Positions 1 through 5,539 of a stretch of DNA of 5,539 bases are shown here, piece by piece; the stretch's first letter is position 1, and each line of letters opens with the position of its first letter. The stretch is taken from positions 1-5,539 of the forward strand of contig JAIRVN010000009.1 in assembly GCA_031253875.1 (NCBI GenBank), read 5' to 3'. Origin of the DNA: Deltaproteobacteria bacterium (GTDB lineage Bacteria > Desulfobacterota > Desulfovibrionia > Desulfovibrionales > Desulfovibrionaceae). The translations under genes were made by a program, and so were the position numbers. Below the pieces are notes generated by a model that searched no databases, had not been told where the DNA came from, and worked only from the letters and a program-made list of their open reading frames with translations.

Positions 1-1059
1 AAAACCCGCCGCTCTGATAATCTTGTGTATATCCTCACGCCGCAAACGGAAACGCACCCCGGCAGCGGCGACCACATTTTCCTCGATCATCAGCGAGCCG
101 AAGTCGTTGGCCCCGAAAAAGAGCGCAAGCTGCGCGGTCTGCGGCCCCATCGTCACCCAGGAGGACTGGATATTGGGGATGTTGTCCAGCACCAGCCGCG
201 AAACGGCAAGCAGGCGCAGATAGGCGGGCGCTGTTTCCGACGGGCGTGCAATGGCGGTATGTTCCGGCTGAAATGTCCATGGGATGAAGGCCGTGAAGCC
301 GTCCGTCCTGTCCTGCACTTCCCGCAGGACAAAGAGATGATCCAGGCGGCGCCGGGCTTCTTCCTCGTGGCCGAACATCATGGTGGCCGTGGTTTTGAGA
401 CCGAGGCCGTGGGCTTCTTCCATAACACCCAGCCATTCGGCCACGCTGCACTTGTTGGGCGACACCCGCCGCCGTGTCTCGTCAGACAGGATTTCCGCGC
501 CGCCGCCGGGGATGGAATGCAAGCCCGCATCTTTGAGGCGCGTGATGATCTCCCGTACGGAACAGCCCGCGCGTTTCGCCCAGAACACTATCTCCGGCGG
601 TGAAAAGGCATGGATATGCAATGTGGGCCAGTTTGCCCGCATCCAACTGACGAGTTCTGTATACCAAGACAGCAGCAGATCCGGGTGGTGTCCGCCTTGC
701 AGCAAGACCTGCGTGCCCCCGAGTTTGAATAGTTCTTCAATTTTTTCCGCTAGCTCCGCACGTGTAATCACATAGCCCTCCGGATGCCCCGGTGGGCGGA
801 AAAAGGCGCAGAACCGGCATCCGCACACGCAGATATTGCTGTAGTTGATGTTCCGGTCAGCCACGTAGCTCACAACGGGCGCAGGATGTTTGCGCAGGCG
901 TACGGCGTGGGCGAGCATCCCAAGGGTATGCAGCGCTGCTTCGTAATACAATGTTTCGGCCTGGGCGCGGCCTATGCGCCGCCCCTCCAGGACGGCATGC
1001 GCCGCTGCTTCGACGGTGGCGTTTGGCCGCAGAGCGGAATGGTCGGGAACAGTTTGCAT
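1..1059 (-). CDS. mqnC: Cyclic dehypoxanthinyl futalosine synthase MqnC (radical SAM), C-terminus cut by window edge
   Basis: The enzyme cyclises dehypoxanthine futalosine in the futalosine route to menaquinone, in the cytoplasm, using S-adenosylmethionine and a 4Fe-4S cluster. The frame is open for 353 codons from ATG at 1059 to base 1. The radical SAM motif CxxxCxxC is Cys77, Cys81, Cys84, inside NICVCGCRFCAFFR. MqnC-type signatures follow: GGTQVLLQGG near 114-123, HIHAFSPPEI at 148-157, SIPGGGAEIL at 182-191, TATMMFGH at 224-231, FTAFIPWTFQP at 255-265, and a C-terminal block with SSWVTMGPQ and GANDFGSLMIEENVV near 299-330. These separate it from MqnE and CofH/CofG relatives. From memory the family is about 360-380 residues long, so probably only the last 10-25 are missing. 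An in-frame TAG, which is the stop of the upstream EF-hand gene, lies 18 bases before this ATG, so no longer start exists. No Shine-Dalgarno sequence is visible. The 15-base gap suggests co-transcription with the EF-hand gene. Confidence 0.93.
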   Translation of the reverse strand, partial: MQTVPDHSALRPNATVEAAAHAVLEGRRIGRAQAETLYYEAALHTLGMLAHAVRLRKHPAPVVSYVADRNINYSNICVCGCRFCAFFRPPGHPEGYVITRAELAEKIEELFKLGGTQVLLQGGHHPDLLLSWYTELVSWMRANWPTLHIHAFSPPEIVFWAKRAGCSVREIITRLKDAGLHSIPGGGAEILSDETRRRVSPNKCSVAEWLGVMEEAHGLGLKTTATMMFGHEEEARRRLDHLFVLREVQDRTDGFTAFIPWTFQPEHTAIARPSETAPAYLRLLAVSRLVLDNIPNIQSSWVTMGPQTAQLALFFGANDFGSLMIEENVVAAAGVRFRLRREDIHKIIRAAGF

Positions 1060-1074
1060 CGAAAGTACGTTGCG

Positions 1075-1470
1075 CTATCTGGAGGGGGGAAGGATCAAGG
1101 GTCTGCCGTTCTGCCCACCGCCATGACCAGGCGGCCTCTGTCCGTCCGTGCCGTGGCCGGGAGGCGGCATGCCGACGGGAGACATGGCGCCCCCCGAGCC
1201 GTGGCTGTGGAAGAAGGCCCGCCATTCCTCAAGGCTGATCGTGCCGTCTTTGTTGCCGTCTATGGCGTCAAAGGCGGGGCGTTGCATATTGGGATAACGT
1301 TGCCGGAATTCGTCAAATGTTATATAGCCCTTATTGCCTGTGTCCATACTCCTGAAACGTTCATCAGCCGTGTTGTTGTCAACGGGGTGCGAAACGGGCG
1401 CGTTCGCCGCCATTGTCCAAACGGGCAGGGTGATGCCGAGCGCGAACACGCAGCAAAGAACATATTTCAT
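1075..1470 (-). CDS. Small exported EF-hand protein with Gly/Pro/His-rich tail
   Basis: This is a 131-residue protein of unknown function, probably periplasmic. Residues 1-24 look like a Sec signal peptide: MKY, a hydrophobic core (VLCCVFALGITLPVW), then TMAANA. Cleavage is plausible after Ala21 or Ala24, though Pro25 disfavours the latter. No lipobox is seen. Two EF-hand units follow. Loop 1 is residues 43-54 (DTGNKGYITFDE), with Gly at loop position 3 and Lys at position 5, so it is a poor calcium site. Loop 2 is residues 71-82 (DGNKDGTISLEE), with Asp, Asn, Asp, Thr, Ser and Glu at positions 1, 3, 5, 7, 9 and 12, so it should bind calcium. The tail from about residue 88 is rich in Gly, Pro and His and carries PPGHG twice. 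The ATG is chosen because AGGAG sits 5 bases upstream and the signal peptide starts there. It lies 46 bases after hisF and 15 before mqnC. Domain identity is solid; its role is unknown. Confidence 0.86.
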   Translation of the reverse strand: MKYVLCCVFALGITLPVWTMAANAPVSHPVDNNTADERFRSMDTGNKGYITFDEFRQRYPNMQRPAFDAIDGNKDGTISLEEWRAFFHSHGSGGAMSPVGMPPPGHGTDGQRPPGHGGGQNGRPLILPPSR

Positions 1471-1475
1471 AGCGT

Positions 1476-1480
1476 CTCCT
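1476..1480 (-). promoter_or_regulatory. Ribosome binding site of the EF-hand gene
   Basis: AGGAG on the minus strand lies 5 bases before the ATG at 1470 and fixes that start. A second, stronger AGGAGG lies further upstream at 1505-1510 and serves a different ATG, described in the findings. Confidence 0.75.
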
Positions 1481-1516
1481 GATGTCGATGTGCATTGAAC
1501 ACGGCCTCCTGCTGCG

Positions 1517-2296
1517 CTACCAGCTCATGCGTATGGGCAGGCCGCGTCCGTGCAGGTATTCTTTGAGTTCCCGGATGGTATATTCTCCGTAGTGGACGAT
1601 GGAGGCGATAAGCGCGGCCGAGGCTCCTCCCTGCGTCAGGGCATCGTACATATGTTCGGGCGTGCCGGCGCCGCCGGAGGCGATGACCGGGATGCGCACG
1701 GCATCGCTTATCATTCTGGTCAGGTGCAGTTCATAACCGTCCTTGGTGCCGTCGGCGTCGATGGAGTTGACGCACAGTTCGCCGGCGCCCAGTTCCTGGC
1801 AGCGCACGGCCCAGGCCACGGCGTCCATGTCCATGCCCTTGCGGCCGCCGTGGATGACGATTTCATAGCCGGAAGGCATTTTTGCCGACACAGGCGTTTT
1901 GCGGACATCCATGCCGACAACAACGGCCTGGGAACCGAAGGCGGTCGCGCCCTGGCTGATGATGTCCGGGTTCTTGACCGCGCCGGAGTTGACGGAGATT
2001 TTTTCCGCCCCGGCATTCAGGGCGGCGCGCATGTCGTCCAGAGTGTTGATGCCTCCGCCCACACAGAAGGGGATGAAGATCTGCGCGGCCACGCGCTCCA
2101 CCACGTCCAGGAAAGGCGCACGCCCTTCGTGCGAGGCGGTGATATCATAAAAAACGATTTCGTCCGCACCGTCCTCGTAGTAACGCTTGGCGCTTGCCAC
2201 GGGATCGCCGATGTCCACGTTGCCTTCAAATTTGATGCCTTTGGTGAGTTTGCCGTTGCGTACGTCCAGGCAGGGGATGATGCGTTTACTCAGCAT
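1517..2296 (-). CDS. hisF: Imidazole glycerol phosphate synthase, cyclase subunit HisF
   Basis: HisF is the (beta/alpha)8-barrel subunit that takes ammonia from HisH and converts PRFAR into imidazole glycerol phosphate (histidine pathway) and AICAR (returned to purine synthesis). The 259 residues are close to the usual 250-260. The catalytic aspartates are Asp11 (IIPCLDV) and Asp130 (VVVGMDVR). Lys19 and Lys99 are also present. Phosphate-binding glycines are GGG at 80-82 and GGAG near 208-211. The barrel strand [13 protein letters not shown] at 178-190 is typical. The segment after Asp130 ([21 protein letters not shown]) is a little longer than in the textbook enzymes. The ATG at 2296 lies inside the end of hisH, 11 bases of overlap, with GGAG about 7 bases upstream, which implies translational coupling of the two subunits. 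No key residue is missing, so it should be active. HisF-like proteins also occur in sugar amidination pathways, but nothing nearby suggests that here. Confidence 0.95.
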   Translation of the reverse strand: MLSKRIIPCLDVRNGKLTKGIKFEGNVDIGDPVASAKRYYEDGADEIVFYDITASHEGRAPFLDVVERVAAQIFIPFCVGGGINTLDDMRAALNAGAEKISVNSGAVKNPDIISQGATAFGSQAVVVGMDVRKTPVSAKMPSGYEIVIHGGRKGMDMDAVAWAVRCQELGAGELCVNSIDADGTKDGYELHLTRMISDAVRIPVIASGGAGTPEHMYDALTQGGASAALIASIVHYGEYTIRELKEYLHGRGLPIRMSW

Positions 2297-2927
2297 GCGT
2301 GTGCTCCGTGCAATAAGCGTAGAAATTTTTCAGGAGGCGCAGCCCGGGCGCGCCGCTTTTTTCCGGATGAAACTGGCAGGCCCACAGGCCGTCACGGCCA
2401 TAGAGGGTACAAAATTCCCGGCCATATACCGAGGTGGCGATGGTCAACTCGGGCGGGCATTCCACATAATAACTGTGGACGAAATACACTTGGGCGTCCC
2501 GGGGTATCCCATGCAGAAGCGGGCTGGGCTGTTTGCGGCGCAGGCTGTTCCAACCCATATGCGGGATGCGGATAGGCCGTCCGTCCTGTTCGCGCAGCTC
2601 GGATTCAAAGCGGCGGCAGCGCCCGGTAACCAGACCGAGAGTGCGGGTCGTGTTTTCATCGCTGGAATCCAGAAGAATCTGGCAGCCCAGGCAGATGCCG
2701 AGCAGGGGCTTGCGGGCGGCTACGGTTTCGCGCAGGACGTGATCCATGCCGGATTCCCGCAGATTGCGCATGGCCTGGCCTGCAGCGCCCACACCGGGAA
2801 AAATAAGGCCTTTGGCTTGGCGGATCAGCACGGGATCCGCCGTGACGGCGCTGGCGATGCCCAGCGCGTTCAGCGCGCGGCGCACGCTGGTCTGGTTGCC
2901 TGCTTTATATTCCAGTATCGCCAGCAT
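2286..2927 (-). CDS. hisH: Imidazole glycerol phosphate synthase, glutamine amidotransferase subunit HisH
   Basis: HisH is a class I glutamine amidotransferase that hydrolyses glutamine and channels ammonia to HisF. Starting at ATG 2927 the protein has 213 residues, a normal length. The catalytic triad is visible: Cys79 in GICLGCQ, His187 and Glu189 in CQFHPEKSG. The oxyanion segment PGVG is at 44-47. Other HisH signatures are PHMGWN near 122-127 and YFVHSYYV near 148-155. The N-terminus reads [14 protein letters not shown] where many homologs have a DYG-GN-SV motif, so this is a somewhat divergent branch. A TTG at 2933 is in frame two codons earlier but touches the GAGGA sequence, whereas the ATG lies 6 bases after it, so ATG is preferred. 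The gene overlaps hisF by 11 bases. It follows the kinase gene by 71 bases, leaving open whether it shares that transcript. Confidence 0.94.
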   Translation of the reverse strand: MLAILEYKAGNQTSVRRALNALGIASAVTADPVLIRQAKGLIFPGVGAAGQAMRNLRESGMDHVLRETVAARKPLLGICLGCQILLDSSDENTTRTLGLVTGRCRRFESELREQDGRPIRIPHMGWNSLRRKQPSPLLHGIPRDAQVYFVHSYYVECPPELTIATSVYGREFCTLYGRDGLWACQFHPEKSGAPGLRLLKNFYAYCTEHTHAE

Positions 2928-2933
2928 GAACAA

Positions 2934-2938
2934 TCCTC
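2934..2938 (-). promoter_or_regulatory. hisH: Ribosome binding site that decides the hisH start
   Basis: GAGGA on the minus strand is 6 bases before ATG 2927. The alternative in-frame TTG at 2933 directly abuts it, which is too close for initiation, so this site settles the start. Confidence 0.6.
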
Positions 2939-2946
2939 AACGTGGC

Positions 2947-2963
2947 GCCAAGCCGGCTTTGGC
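2947..2963 (-). repeat. Imperfect inverted repeat in the kinase-hisH gap
   Basis: On the minus strand GCCAA and TTGGC flank the centre AGCCGGC, giving a short GC-rich hairpin with one bulged A. A perfect 8-base palindrome, TGGCGCCA (2943-2950), overlaps its downstream side. No T run follows, so it is not a standard intrinsic terminator. It starts about 35 bases after the kinase stop and ends about 8 bases before the hisH ribosome binding site. It could be a processing or attenuating hairpin, an operator, or chance in GC-rich DNA. Confidence 0.35.
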
Positions 2964-2998
2964 AGCGCAAAGGCCATATCGTATTTGGCATTCGTGCG

Positions 2999-5413
2999 TC
3001 ATGCGGACGGGGCGCCTGGTTTGGGCGCCAGACAGCGGCGCAATGTCGCAAGCACTTCCTGTATGTCCAGCGGCTTGCTTATATGGCCCTGCATGCCCGC
3101 CTCAAGACTGCGTTCCACATCTTCGCGGAAGACATTGGCCGTCATGGCTACAATGGGCACTGCATGCGCACGCGGGCAATCAAGAGCGCGGATATGGCGC
3201 GTTGCTTCATAGCCGTCCATTTCGGGCATATGGATATCCATGAAGATCAGGTCATAACGTTCGGGCGCGGCGCTGAACATGCGCACAGCCTCCTTGCCGT
3301 TCTCCGCGCACTCAATGCGTATGCGGGTCGGCTCCAACAGGCTTTGTACGATTTCCCGGTTGATGTCCACATCTTCAGCCAGCAGCAAACAATATCCCTC
3401 AAAACAGTCCTGCGTTTCCTCCGTCTCCTTGCGTTCCGGCATATTGGTCAGGCCGAGGCAGGCATTGACGCAGTCGGCAATGGTGGAAGCGAAGAGGGGT
3501 TTGGGCAGGAACTTGTCAACGCCGGCTTTTTGCGCGTGCTCCGCCAAGCTGCTCCATTCGGCGGAAGAAATCATGGCGACGATGCTCGGCTCTTCGCTGC
3601 GCCCCTTTATCCAGCGGGCCAGTTCAATACCGTTCATGCCCGGCATTATCCAGTCCACAAAATACAGGTCGTACTGGCCGTGCTGTTGAATCATCCCGCA
3701 TGCCTCGTCTCCGCTGGAGGCTACCTCGCCGTTGATGCCGAGCTGCTGCGCCAGTTCCAGAAAATACTCCAGCATGGCGTGATCGTCGTCCACCATAAGC
3801 ACGCGGATAGTATTCCAGCTCACGCCCGGCCTGAGCAGACTCTGCGGCGTGTCCTCGCCCTGCATCGCCCGCATGGTGAAGAAAAAGGTGGCTCCTTGCC
3901 CGAGTTCGGACTCCACCCAAATGCGTCCTTCCATCATTTCCACGATTTGTTTTGAAATGGCGAGGCCGAGGCCCGTGCCGCCGAATTTGCGCGCCACCCC
4001 GCCGTCAGCCTGGGTGAAAGACGAGAACAGTTTGGCCTGTTGCTCCTTGCTGATGCCGATGCCCGAATCCTTTACGGCAATACGCAGGGTGCACATGCCC
4101 CCGTCGTCTTTCTCCATCAGGCGCGCGTCAAGATGGATATCGCCCGCCTCGGGAGTAAACTTCACCGCATTGGACAGGAGATTGGCAATAACCTGCGCCA
4201 GGCGCTGTTCGTCGCCGTTCAGCGTGCGCGGTATATGCTGGTCGAGATGTACCGTAAATCTCTGGCGTTTTTCCTCCATCCGGAAATTGATGATATCCGC
4301 TACTTTTTGCAACATTGTCTCAAAAGAGAATTCCGCGGCAAAAAGCTCAAACTTGTTCGCCTCGATTTTGGACATGTCCAGAATATCGTTGATGACGCCA
4401 AGCAAATGCCTGGACGCTCCAGCCACCTTGTCCAGGCAATAATCTTTCTTTTTCAGATCGGCGGAGGAGGCTCTGGCGATGGTCGTCATGCCGATAATGG
4501 CGTTCATGGGGGTGCGCATTTCATGGCTCATGCGGGCCAGAAATTCGCTTTTGGCGGCATTGGCCTTTTGCGCCTCCTGCGTGGCCTCAAGGCGCTGCGC
4601 GACTTCCTTGCGAAGAAGCACTTCAACGTGTTTACGCTCCCTCACGCCGTGCGAGAGACGGAGCGCGGCGCCGCCGATACCGAGCATGCCGAGCGCCCAC
4701 AGACCGACATGCGCGACACTCTGCACCTGCTTCGCCTCCCGCAGAGTTGCCTCGAACAGCGCCATGGGCACGGATATGCTGATGCCGCCGCGTATTTGCC
4801 CCAGCGTATATCCTTGGAAGCTATGGCAGGGAAGACACGATTCCTCCACCAGCAAAGGGCGGATGAAACGCAAATACAAAGCGCCGTTCATGACCTCAAG
4901 GCTCGACACCTCATGCGTGTTCCCGGCTTCCAGTTGCGTCAGCGCGGCGCTTTCCCAGGCGTCCGGCTCGTTGCCCTTGCGGATCGGCTTGTTACTCGTG
5001 ATATGCCCCAGTATGCCGGACTCCGATACCCCGAGCTCATGAACAAGGCGGGTCATGAATGCGGGATTGATTTTTGTGTAGCGTACGCCGTCCGTGCTTG
5101 TGATGTCCCGTCCGGGGAGAGTCAGGTAGGGGTTGGGCTCAAGCACGCCCGGCACGACCGCTGCCATAACCCCGCCCATCCTCGCGTTCCAGCGGCGGTA
5201 CATAACGTCTTTTTCAAAAGCGGTCCGCGCCTGGATACGGGCGGAATCCACGGCATGCGTTTCAAGCTCGCCCAAGGTGTACCACAGAGAGGCGGCAAAA
5301 GCGCCTGTCCAGAAAAACAGGATGAGGCACAAAAGCGGACCAACAGAAAGTCCGGCATGGCCTGGAACTTCCCGGGTTTCCCGATCATCGGCATGATCAT
5401 TTTTCCGCATCAT
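2999..5413 (-). CDS. Hybrid sensor histidine kinase with periplasmic heme-c (Tll0287/DUF3365-like) sensor and two receiver domains
   Basis: This inner-membrane kinase has 804 residues from ATG 5413. After a polar N-terminus, membrane segment 1 is at about 22-47. A periplasmic region at 48-233 carries CLPCH (Cys193, Cys196, His197), a c-type heme site, followed by GYTLGQIRGGISISVP, which is typical of the Tll0287-like/DUF3365 sensor fold. Membrane segment 2 is at about 234-253, then a likely coiled coil (257-290). HisKA carries the phosphoacceptor His297 (FLARMSHEMRTPMN). The ATPase domain has an N box (LLSNAVKF, Asn415), DSGIGI (Asp449) and GGTGLGL (478-484). Receiver 1 (536-647) has Asp587 and Lys638. 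Receiver 2 (675-794) has Asp726, Thr758 and Lys780. No HPt or output domain is present, so phosphotransfer must use a partner encoded elsewhere. The likely signal is redox state or a ligand of heme iron (inference). A TTG at 5467 would add 18 polar residues. I prefer ATG 5413, which has a weak GAGAG 5 bases upstream; ATG 5410 is also possible. Confidence 0.94.
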   Translation of the reverse strand: MMRKNDHADDRETREVPGHAGLSVGPLLCLILFFWTGAFAASLWYTLGELETHAVDSARIQARTAFEKDVMYRRWNARMGGVMAAVVPGVLEPNPYLTLPGRDITSTDGVRYTKINPAFMTRLVHELGVSESGILGHITSNKPIRKGNEPDAWESAALTQLEAGNTHEVSSLEVMNGALYLRFIRPLLVEESCLPCHSFQGYTLGQIRGGISISVPMALFEATLREAKQVQSVAHVGLWALGMLGIGGAALRLSHGVRERKHVEVLLRKEVAQRLEATQEAQKANAAKSEFLARMSHEMRTPMNAIIGMTTIARASSADLKKKDYCLDKVAGASRHLLGVINDILDMSKIEANKFELFAAEFSFETMLQKVADIINFRMEEKRQRFTVHLDQHIPRTLNGDEQRLAQVIANLLSNAVKFTPEAGDIHLDARLMEKDDGGMCTLRIAVKDSGIGISKEQQAKLFSSFTQADGGVARKFGGTGLGLAISKQIVEMMEGRIWVESELGQGATFFFTMRAMQGEDTPQSLLRPGVSWNTIRVLMVDDDHAMLEYFLELAQQLGINGEVASSGDEACGMIQQHGQYDLYFVDWIMPGMNGIELARWIKGRSEEPSIVAMISSAEWSSLAEHAQKAGVDKFLPKPLFASTIADCVNACLGLTNMPERKETEETQDCFEGYCLLLAEDVDINREIVQSLLEPTRIRIECAENGKEAVRMFSAAPERYDLIFMDIHMPEMDGYEATRHIRALDCPRAHAVPIVAMTANVFREDVERSLEAGMQGHISKPLDIQEVLATLRRCLAPKPGAPSA

Positions 5414-5539
5414 CTTGTCTCTCTTACTTATCTCATGCACAATATCGCATCGCACAGGAAACAACAAGCCGCAAGCCTGCCATTGTGTTTCTTGATGGTT
5501 ACGTGTCCGTTTTTTTCTTTTCCCATGGGGGGGGAGGCC
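5414..5539. other. Non-coding leader upstream of the kinase
   Basis: These 126 bases hold no convincing gene. They contain the weak promoter candidate above, a run of seven T (5510-5516), four more T (5518-5521) and a run of eight G (5527-5534) on the plus strand. The lower GC compared with the coding region fits a regulatory stretch. No hairpin terminator for an upstream minus-strand gene is visible. What lies to the right, including whether it is transcribed divergently, cannot be seen. Confidence 0.5.
5439..5467 (-). promoter_or_regulatory. Candidate sigma-70-type promoter for the kinase
   Basis: On the minus strand TTGTTG (5467-5462) and TATTGT (5444-5439) are separated by 17 bases. The -35 matches consensus at 3 of 6 and the -10 at 4 of 6, so this is weak by sequence. 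Position is its main support: transcription would begin roughly 20 bases before ATG 5413. It would also place the alternative TTG start inside the -35 box, which argues against that start. Confidence 0.25.

Noticed and set aside
35..451. A 138-codon minus-strand frame within mqnC
   Set aside because: It is in a different frame from the clearly conserved MqnC sequence; its translation is Arg/Gly/Ala-rich with no domain.
1..1059. Reading the radical SAM gene as MqnE (aminofutalosine synthase) or a CofG/CofH relative
   Set aside because: The HAFSPPEI, SIPGGGAEIL, FTAFIPWTFQP and GANDFGSLMIEENVV blocks together fit MqnC better than those relatives.
1550..2575. A 341-codon open frame on the plus strand opposite hisF and the end of hisH
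   Set aside because: It is antisense to two unmistakable genes, its translation is a low-complexity Gly/Ala/His/Asp mix with no recognisable domain, and long antisense frames are expected in GC-rich coding DNA.
2187..3212. Another 341-codon plus-strand open frame across hisH and the kinase end
   Set aside because: It is a shadow of minus-strand codon bias, crosses a gene boundary and the intergenic gap, and shows no motif or ribosome binding site.
2942..3955. A 337-codon plus-strand frame opposite the kinase receivers
   Set aside because: It lies wholly opposite conserved receiver and ATPase coding sequence and its protein matches nothing I recognise.
5414..5467. An 18-residue N-terminal extension of the kinase from TTG 5467
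   Set aside because: The TTG has no ribosome binding site, the extra residues are polar and lie before an already complete membrane anchor, and ATG 5413 has a weak but better placed GAGAG.
5428..5526. A 32-codon minus-strand frame starting at ATG 5526 with a Cys-rich end (ACCFLCDAILC)
   Set aside because: No ribosome binding site precedes it, only a C run; it overlaps the promoter candidate and has no recognisable leader-peptide features. A short peptide cannot be excluded, but nothing supports it.

Overview
The window holds five genes, all on the minus strand, read from high to low coordinates: a heme-c hybrid sensor histidine kinase (5413-2999), hisH (2927-2286), hisF (2296-1517), a small exported EF-hand protein (1470-1075), and mqnC (1059 to the left edge, C-terminus cut off). 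Almost the whole window is coding. The gaps are 71, -11 (overlap), 46 and 15 bases, so hisH-hisF-EF-hand-mqnC looks like one transcription unit that may also include the kinase. The long plus-strand reading frames are high-GC shadows of these genes.

The most likely source is an anaerobic or microaerophilic Gram-negative bacterium of the Desulfovibrionaceae type. Three things point there: GC-rich coding, the futalosine route to menaquinone (MqnC), and a periplasmic CXXCH sensor domain on a kinase, which requires a cytochrome c maturation system. The HisF wording ([25 protein letters not shown], then an extended loop after GMDVR) resembles versions I associate with sulfate reducers. This assignment comes from remembered family resemblance, not from a search.

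Layout: 5414-5539 is a non-coding leader with a weak promoter candidate and an 8-base G run. 2999-5413 encodes a membrane kinase with a periplasmic Tll0287/DUF3365-like heme domain, HisKA, HATPase and two receiver domains. 2286-2927 and 1517-2296 encode the two subunits of imidazole glycerol phosphate synthase, with all catalytic residues present. 1075-1470 encodes a secreted protein with two EF-hands and a Gly/Pro/His-rich tail. 1-1059 encodes the radical SAM cyclic dehypoxanthinyl futalosine synthase of menaquinone synthesis.

HisH and HisF form one enzyme. The other genes have no obvious biochemical link to them. The suggestive pairing is a probable redox or gas sensor kinase at one end and a respiratory-quinone gene at the other, but a functional connection is inference only. 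I found no RNA genes, CRISPR arrays, insertion sequences, attachment sites or convincing terminators. I saw no strong case for a wholly new system; the unusual points are the kinase architecture and the EF-hand protein.
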